Source: Actinoplanes sp. KI2 (GTDB lineage: Bacteria; Actinomycetota; Actinomycetes; Mycobacteriales; Micromonosporaceae). From it: a stretch of DNA of 64,000 nt. The stretch spans positions 248,001 to 312,000 of the forward strand of contig NZ_JAOSZE010000002.1 in assembly GCF_025630775.1 (NCBI RefSeq), given 5' to 3'. Position numbers and translations under genes: made by a program. Shown piece by piece: positions 59,516 through 64,000 of the stretch (its first letter is position 1; every line of letters starts with the position of its first letter). The notes under the pieces are model-generated. The model made no database searches, had not been told where the DNA came from, and saw nothing but the letters and a program-made list of their open reading frames with translations.

Positions 59516-61006
59516 TCAGCTCTTGAGCGAGGCAATCAGCATCGACGGGATCCACAGGACGGCGTACGCCGTGATCACCGTACGGGCGGCCGCTCCCGGA
59601 GCCAGGTGATAGACGGTCAGGTAGCCAGCCGCCAGGAGCACCAGCGTCACCAGGCTGACGGCGCGGATGCGCCGGGCGGCCCGCACCCGTACCCGGCTCT
59701 TGCGGCGGTTGGTTTTCGGGGTGACGAACCAGGGCTGGGCCACGCGGCGGAAGCCCTTGATGTTGGCCACGGAATACGTGTGCACCACCGAGAGCGCTAT
59801 CCAGCAGGCGGCGGGAATGTAGAGCAGGTTGATCCAGTCGCGCTTTTTGATCGTTGCCACGATCAGCGGCAATGCGCCGCCGAACAATGCCAGCACCATG
59901 ATGGGTACCAGAATGGCGCCTGCCCGGGACAGCAGAAGATCGTGCTCCAGCCTCTTTCCGAGACCGGCGTGCACGGCGGTCAGAAGTCCCCAGAGGACGG
60001 ACGCCTCGATGCCGAGCGCGGCGGTGTAATAGGCGTTCTGGCGTAGCAGGCTCAGCTTGGTGCGCAGGTCGAGTCGCGAGCGCAGGACGGGCAACAGGTA
60101 TTCCTTGAAGGTGCGGGCCGAGCCGATCGCCCAGCGTTCCTGCTGCCGGCGGAACGCCTTGTAGTTCGGCGGCACCTCGCCGACGTTGGCGACACCCTCG
60201 AGGTAGACCCCGCGATAGCCGGCCAGGTAGAACCGGTTGGACAGGTCGATGTCCTCGGTGAGGTGCCCGGCCCGGAAGCCGCCGACGGCGTACAGGGATC
60301 TCAGGTTGAACATGGCGCAGCAGCCGGAGAACAGGATCATGTGACCGAGGCGCTGCCGCCCGGCGAGGTCGACGAGGTAGCAGGCCTCCTCGTTGATCGC
60401 CAGGCAGCGCTGGAAATGATCGGCGCGCCCGTGGTGGTACATCCGCTTGGTCTGCACGTACCCGATGGTCGCGTCGGCCTCGATCACCTCGAGGCAGCGT
60501 TCGACGGCGTCGGCCTGCGGACGCCAGTCCGCGTCGAGCAGGTACATGTAGTCGAAACCGCGCTCGCGCAGGTATTTCTCGAGGGTCTTCAGGTTGCCCG
60601 CCTTGAAGCCGACGTTGTCCGCGCGGTGAAAGACGACGAAGCCGTCGGACTCCCACAACTCGATGTCGGTGTCGGCGTATCGCGCACCCTCCACGGGCAC
60701 GCACCCGCGCTCCACGGCCAGCCGCCGCAACAGCGCGATGGTCGCCGGATCCTTGGAGTCGTCCCCCACGATGATCGTCTTGTGGGGGTAGCTGAGGCGT
60801 TCACACCCGGCAATGGTGTCGGCGAGAACCTCGCGTTCGTTGAACGAAACCACGACGACGGCGACCCGCGCTCCCGGCCGGGGCTTGACCGTAGGCAGCC
60901 GCACGGGCGACAGCGCGGCCACCGAGTACGCATAGTTGTATACAGCAAAACAGACGAAATAAATCAGCAGCAGCAGGGATACGGTTTGCAGCACGGTGGA
61001 GACCAT
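59516..61006 (-). CDS. processive GT2 glycosyltransferase (cellulose/hyaluronan-synthase-like)
   Basis: A 496-residue membrane protein. One N-terminal TM is followed by a GT-A domain with FNEREVLADT, the D motif YLLDADW, TEDIDLS and the QxxRW motif in QQERWAIGSAR, then four C-terminal TMs. These residues define a processive beta-glycosyltransferase. Product may be a beta-glucan, hyaluronan-like or aminosugar polymer. There is no BcsB or c-di-GMP (PilZ) partner nearby. The ATG at 61006 is preceded by an AT-rich 215-base region that should hold the promoter. Confidence 0.9.
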   Translation of the reverse strand: MVSTVLQTVSLLLLIYFVCFAVYNYAYSVAALSPVRLPTVKPRPGARVAVVVVSFNEREVLADTIAGCERLSYPHKTIIVGDDSKDPATIALLRRLAVERGCVPVEGARYADTDIELWESDGFVVFHRADNVGFKAGNLKTLEKYLRERGFDYMYLLDADWRPQADAVERCLEVIEADATIGYVQTKRMYHHGRADHFQRCLAINEEACYLVDLAGRQRLGHMILFSGCCAMFNLRSLYAVGGFRAGHLTEDIDLSNRFYLAGYRGVYLEGVANVGEVPPNYKAFRRQQERWAIGSARTFKEYLLPVLRSRLDLRTKLSLLRQNAYYTAALGIEASVLWGLLTAVHAGLGKRLEHDLLLSRAGAILVPIMVLALFGGALPLIVATIKKRDWINLLYIPAACWIALSVVHTYSVANIKGFRRVAQPWFVTPKTNRRKSRVRVRAARRIRAVSLVTLVLLAAGYLTVYHLAPGAAARTVITAYAVLWIPSMLIASLKS

Positions 61007-61221
61007 GGTGGGGTGAGGACGCCCTTCGTCGACACGATCGGTTTACCGCCACGTTTCCGGTTCTTTTCCCAGGAAACGAATCCGAGATGTCCGCAAAGGA
61101 CTCCCGGAACGGCGATCGTAGGGGCGAACGCGTCAGCGTGTTGTCCCGAAGAGCAATTCTGTGACCAGCGTCAATGGTTAACAACAAGGCAATGAAAAGA
61201 TGCCTATTTCGGGGCGCGGGC

Positions 61222-61932
61222 TCAGATCTGTGCTCTGGCCTGCTCGATGTGGCTCACTATGGCGTGCGCACCATGCGCGCCGGCGATGGCGTTCGCCTCG
61301 TCCAGCGTGGCGAGCGCCTCCGCGCGACGGTCCTGCGCGGCCGCGATGTAGGCCAGCCCGATCATGTTGGACGCCACCCCGGGCAGTGCCCCGATCTCCC
61401 GGCGCAGCCGCGACGACTCCTCCAGCCGCTCGCGCGCCTCGTCCAGCCGACCGGCCCGGTGTGCCGCGATGCCCAGGTGCCGCAACGCCTCGGACCGGGT
61501 CGACCTGTCGCCGGTCTGCTCGGCCAGCAGGCAGGACCGCTCCAGGTACGGAACCGCGGTCTGGTCGTCACGCCGGATGAACTGGTGCAGGCAGCCGATC
61601 CAGAACAGCGCCTCGGCCTCGCCGCGCGGGTCGCCCAGCGCCCGGTACGACGCGAGCGCGCGCTCGAACAACGGCAGCTCCGCCGGATCCTCCGCGGGCG
61701 ACGAACCGGGCGACGAACCGGACGACGAACCGGACGACGAACCGGACGACGAACCGGCGCCGGTGGACGCGGCCTGAAGCCGAGCATGCAGAATCAGTCC
61801 ACGCGCCAACGCCGCATCGGCCTCGACGGCGTCCAAGCCCTGTTCGGCGTCGCTCAGCGCGCTGGTGTCGCCGCCGTACACCGCCCGTTCGTAGGCCTCT
61901 CTGGCCCGTTCGATCCGATCGTCGATGCTCAT
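61222..61932 (-). CDS. TPR-repeat protein
   Basis: A 236-residue protein from ATG 61932 (MSIDDRIERAREAYERAVYG). Clear TPR units include ALASYRALGDPRGEAEALFW, AVPYLERSCLLAEQTGDRST and ARERLEESSRLRREIGAL, near residues 95-220. A Gly-Ser repeat linker (GSSSGSSSGSSSGSS) lies at about residues 62-80 and is encoded by a 12-bp repeat. TPR proteins mediate protein binding; no partner can be named. It stands between the GT2 gene and the HExxH protein. Confidence 0.8.
   Translation of the reverse strand: MSIDDRIERAREAYERAVYGGDTSALSDAEQGLDAVEADAALARGLILHARLQAASTGAGSSSGSSSGSSSGSSPGSSPAEDPAELPLFERALASYRALGDPRGEAEALFWIGCLHQFIRRDDQTAVPYLERSCLLAEQTGDRSTRSEALRHLGIAAHRAGRLDEARERLEESSRLRREIGALPGVASNMIGLAYIAAAQDRRAEALATLDEANAIAGAHGAHAIVSHIEQARAQI
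61700..61759 (-). repeat. 12-bp in-frame repeat (Gly-Ser linker)
   Basis: Five 12-base units (plus-strand form GACGAACCGGAC, with two variant copies at the ends) encode the GSSS linker of the TPR-like protein. A short slippage-type coding repeat. Confidence 0.85.
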
Positions 61933-61978
61933 CGCCGCCCCCGCCGCCATCGCCGTCGCCTGCAGGCCACCGTGGCCC

Positions 61979-62692
61979 TCATCCGGCCGAGTGCTTCAGG
62001 TAGCGCAGACCCTTCTTCAGAAAGGTACGCGGATTCGTGTCCAGGAAGCGTCCCCAGGCCGGGTCGGTCTCGCCGCGCATCCACGCGTACCGCGCCAGCG
62101 CGTACCCGAACATCGGCTCGGTGAGGTAGCCGAGCCGGCTGGCCGACCAGCGGCCGGCGGTGCTGGCGAACTCGAGCGAGGCGTTCGCCGCGAACAGCCC
62201 CACGCCCAGATAGACCGTGAGCAGGTCGGTCAGCGGCTCCTGGTCGGGCCGGTCGTGCGCCACCCGGCCTTCGCCGAGCAGCCGCGCGTGGGCCAGCTCG
62301 TGCGCGATCGTCGCCACCAGAAGGCGGGGACTGCCGGCCAGCGACTCCTCGAGCGAGACGACCGCCTTGCCGTCCACGGTGCGGTAGTGCCCGGCCGCAC
62401 CGGACCAGGACGAGGCCGCCCCGATCGCACGGGCGAGCGCGTCGTCGCGACCGGTCTCGTGAAACTCGACCACGATCCGATCGACGTCGACGCCCATGTA
62501 CGAGCACACCGACGCGACCGCGGCACGCACCTCGTCCGGCGAGCCGGTGAAGACGCCGGGGAAGTAGTCGTCGGTCGGCAGCACCACCGGCCGGCTCAGC
62601 CACCGGTCACCGAATTGGACCCGGAACCATTCCATGTTCTCGTCGATCCAGGCCTGCTCCGCGGCGACCACCGGGCATGTCGGCTTGAACAC
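61979..62692 (-). CDS. HExxH zinc-protease-like protein
   Basis: A 237-residue protein. ATIAHELAHARLLGEG carries the HExxH motif, and a downstream Asp/Glu pair (DRPDQEPLTDLLTVYLG) gives a possible third ligand (HExxH...E/D). The rest is soluble with no signal peptide. Such a zincin fold is common among cytosolic or secreted proteases of unknown target. It is six bases upstream (in direction of transcription downstream) of the APH-like gene, so they are probably co-transcribed. Confidence 0.75.
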   Translation of the reverse strand: MFKPTCPVVAAEQAWIDENMEWFRVQFGDRWLSRPVVLPTDDYFPGVFTGSPDEVRAAVASVCSYMGVDVDRIVVEFHETGRDDALARAIGAASSWSGAAGHYRTVDGKAVVSLEESLAGSPRLLVATIAHELAHARLLGEGRVAHDRPDQEPLTDLLTVYLGVGLFAANASLEFASTAGRWSASRLGYLTEPMFGYALARYAWMRGETDPAWGRFLDTNPRTFLKKGLRYLKHSAG

Positions 62693-62697
62693 GGGCC

Positions 62698-63354
62698 CTA
62701 CCGAACGCCGGCCCGTACCCGGGCGGCGGCGTCACCGATCATCGCGATCTCGTCCGGCGACATGGTGAGCTGCCGGCGGCGGAAGGCGGCCGCGTCGTCG
62801 AGCAGGCGCACCGGATCGCCCGGGGCCAGCTCGAGGAACCGGTCGAGCATGGCGTGGACGGCCCCGCCGAGCGGGTGCTCGATCGAGCCGATCGCCACCT
62901 GGGCGAGGATCAGCGCGGTCAGCGCCGTGTCGAGATCACCCGGGCCGTCGCCCGCGTTCCGCCAGTCGATCACCACCGGACCGCGGGCGGTGAGCAGCAC
63001 ATTCTCCGGATGCAGGTCGAGGTGGATGACCGTCTCGCCACCGCCGTCGCGGGCCGGTAGCTCGTGCAGCCGCCGTAGCAGGTCGGCGAGCATGGCGGCT
63101 CCCTCGGCCAGGCCGAGCCGGCCGGCCAGCGCCGCCTCGGCCATGGTGGGGCCGTGCAGGCGTTCCATCACCATGTCCGCGCCGTCCGCCGAGTACACGG
63201 CCGGCACCGGGTAACCATGGGCGGCCGCGTACGCCATGATCTCGGCCTCCCGCGCGGTGTCCGCGCCGGTGCGGTAGCGCCGCAGGACCCGACCGCCGTC
63301 GAGCAGGAAGACGTCGGCCTCCCGGCCCGCGGCGAACGGATGCTGCACAGGCAT
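62698..63354 (-). CDS. APH-family phosphotransferase
   Basis: A 218-residue APH/choline-kinase-fold protein. It has HLDLHPENVLLTARGPVVID with the catalytic Asp and the metal-binding Asn/Asp, and the start FAAGREADVFLLDGGRVLRR. The N-lobe is small, as in shorter family members. Its substrate may be an aminoglycoside, a sugar or a small metabolite. It shares an operon with the HExxH protein and is separated from the next gene by four bases. Confidence 0.88.
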   Translation of the reverse strand: MPVQHPFAAGREADVFLLDGGRVLRRYRTGADTAREAEIMAYAAAHGYPVPAVYSADGADMVMERLHGPTMAEAALAGRLGLAEGAAMLADLLRRLHELPARDGGGETVIHLDLHPENVLLTARGPVVIDWRNAGDGPGDLDTALTALILAQVAIGSIEHPLGGAVHAMLDRFLELAPGDPVRLLDDAAAFRRRQLTMSPDEIAMIGDAAARVRAGVR

Positions 63355-63358
63355 CGCC

Positions 63359-63667
63359 TCAGACCCAGTGCCGCCGCTCGGCGGCCTCCAGGCGCAGCGT
63401 ACGCAGGCCGGCCAGGTTCACGGCGAGAGCGTCCCGGATCGCCGCGCAGGTGAGGCAGTCGTCCTTGCCGCAGTCGTCCTCGTGCGCGGACGCGATACTC
63501 ACCAGCGCCCCGAGAGCCGTGCCCGCGGCGTACGCGCTGCGGCCCTGCTCGTCGAGATGGTGTACGTCCCGCAGCCGGTCGGCGACCTCGGCGGGGGTGA
63601 CCCCGAACCGGTGGGCGGCCTCGTCGGCACGGTGGATGGTGTGGTCGAGGGCTTGCACGGTGTCCAA
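63359..63667 (-). CDS. small helical protein with cysteine cluster, unknown function
   Basis: A 102-residue soluble protein that begins MDTVQALDHTIHRADEAAHR. Three helices are likely. Two cysteine pairs (EDDCGKDDCLTCAA) in the middle form a CxxxxCxxC cluster, so a metal or redox role is possible. Five bases upstream of the APH-like gene in the same operon. I do not recognise a family. Confidence 0.7.
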   Translation of the reverse strand: MDTVQALDHTIHRADEAAHRFGVTPAEVADRLRDVHHLDEQGRSAYAAGTALGALVSIASAHEDDCGKDDCLTCAAIRDALAVNLAGLRTLRLEAAERRHWV

Positions 63668-63796
63668 GACGACTCCCCGTCACATCGTGTGCACGTACCG
63701 ATCACGGTATCGATCGGCGGCGCGGGCCGGGATCATCCGGAGAGCCGACCCGAACGGGGTTACCCTGCGCCGGTACCCCTGGGCTAGCCTGTCGCC

Positions 63797-64000
63797 GTGC
63801 ATGCGCCGCTGATCGCCTCCGCCGTGGTGACCGCGGCCTACCTCGTCGGCTACCTGGCCCTGTCGCTGGCCTACGACCGACGCCTGGACGCGCGCCTGCG
63901 GGCCGCTCTGGGCCGGCGGCTCGGCGCCGACGTGGCCTGGACGCACCACGCCGGGTGGGCCGACCCGTTCAGCGACGCGACCTCGGCGGCCTACGAGGGC
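63797..64000 (+). CDS. single-TM protein, C-terminus cut
   Basis: GTG 63797 opens a reading frame HAPLIASAVVTAAYLVGYLA that continues LSLAYDRRLDARLRAALG to the right edge (68 codons, no stop). The first 22 residues form a TM helix or signal anchor. The remainder is basic and helical. Divergent from the minus-strand operon. Too short to identify. Confidence 0.6.
   Translation, partial: MHAPLIASAVVTAAYLVGYLALSLAYDRRLDARLRAALGRRLGADVAWTHHAGWADPFSDATSAAYEG

Overview
The window is high-GC actinobacterial DNA, with GTG/TTG starts, many ATGA/GTGA overlaps, twin-arginine and lipobox proteins, and a PknG/GlnH module. Gene content and protein style suggest Micromonosporaceae, probably Actinoplanes or a relative; this is inference, since no rRNA or marker gene is present. 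I saw no tRNA, rRNA or CRISPR array.

Left part (1-12.1 kb): a cut FKBP-type prolyl isomerase, a membrane-anchored unknown, an MMPL transporter with a 630-residue disordered tail, an SDR oxidoreductase, a frameshifted PhoD-like phosphatase remnant, a DegT-type sugar aminotransferase, a methyltransferase, a DUF1028 protein and a chemoreceptor.

12.3-18.7 kb (minus strand): a tightly packed seven-gene operon around a Ycf46-like AAA ATPase with coiled-coil and proline-rich membrane proteins. It matches no named system I know and is followed by a broken caspase/CHAT-type gene. 19.3-26.6 kb: a three-gene unit ending in a Crp/Fnr regulator, a P450, a small lipoprotein, LysR/EamA and VOC/HxlR divergent pairs (the latter with a striking inverted repeat) and a mini protein with two DivIVA-like motifs.

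26.6-42.3 kb: a surface-polysaccharide region: FlaA1/PglF-like dehydratase, Wzc-like ATPase with a degenerate Walker A, flippase, polymerase, acyl-CoA synthetase, glycosyltransferase, acyltransferase, an ISL3 insertion sequence, then phosphoglycosyl transferase, PglD-like acetyltransferase and glycosyltransferase, closed by a 16-bp hairpin terminator. With the aminotransferase at 7.5-8.7 kb these could make a bacillosamine-like sugar. A structured repeat of about 90 bp lies at 34.2 and 39.6 kb and flanks the disturbed middle.

42.5-51.2 kb: seven genes, nearly all translationally coupled: GlnX-like membrane protein, GlnH-like lipoprotein, an unknown, PknG-like kinase, PP2C phosphatase, VWA protein and zinc-ribbon/FHA protein. 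It reads as a complete amino-acid-sensing phospho-signalling module with sensor, kinase, phosphatase and FHA reader in one operon. It and the AAA operon are the best candidates for under-described biology.

Right part (51.2-64 kb): a DUF1707/DUF4190 protein, IMPase-family phosphatase, three alpha/beta hydrolases, a cobalamin-binding-like protein, DUF3558 lipoprotein, CPT-like kinase, membrane GT2, TPR-like protein, a HExxH protein with an APH-like kinase, and a cut gene at the edge.
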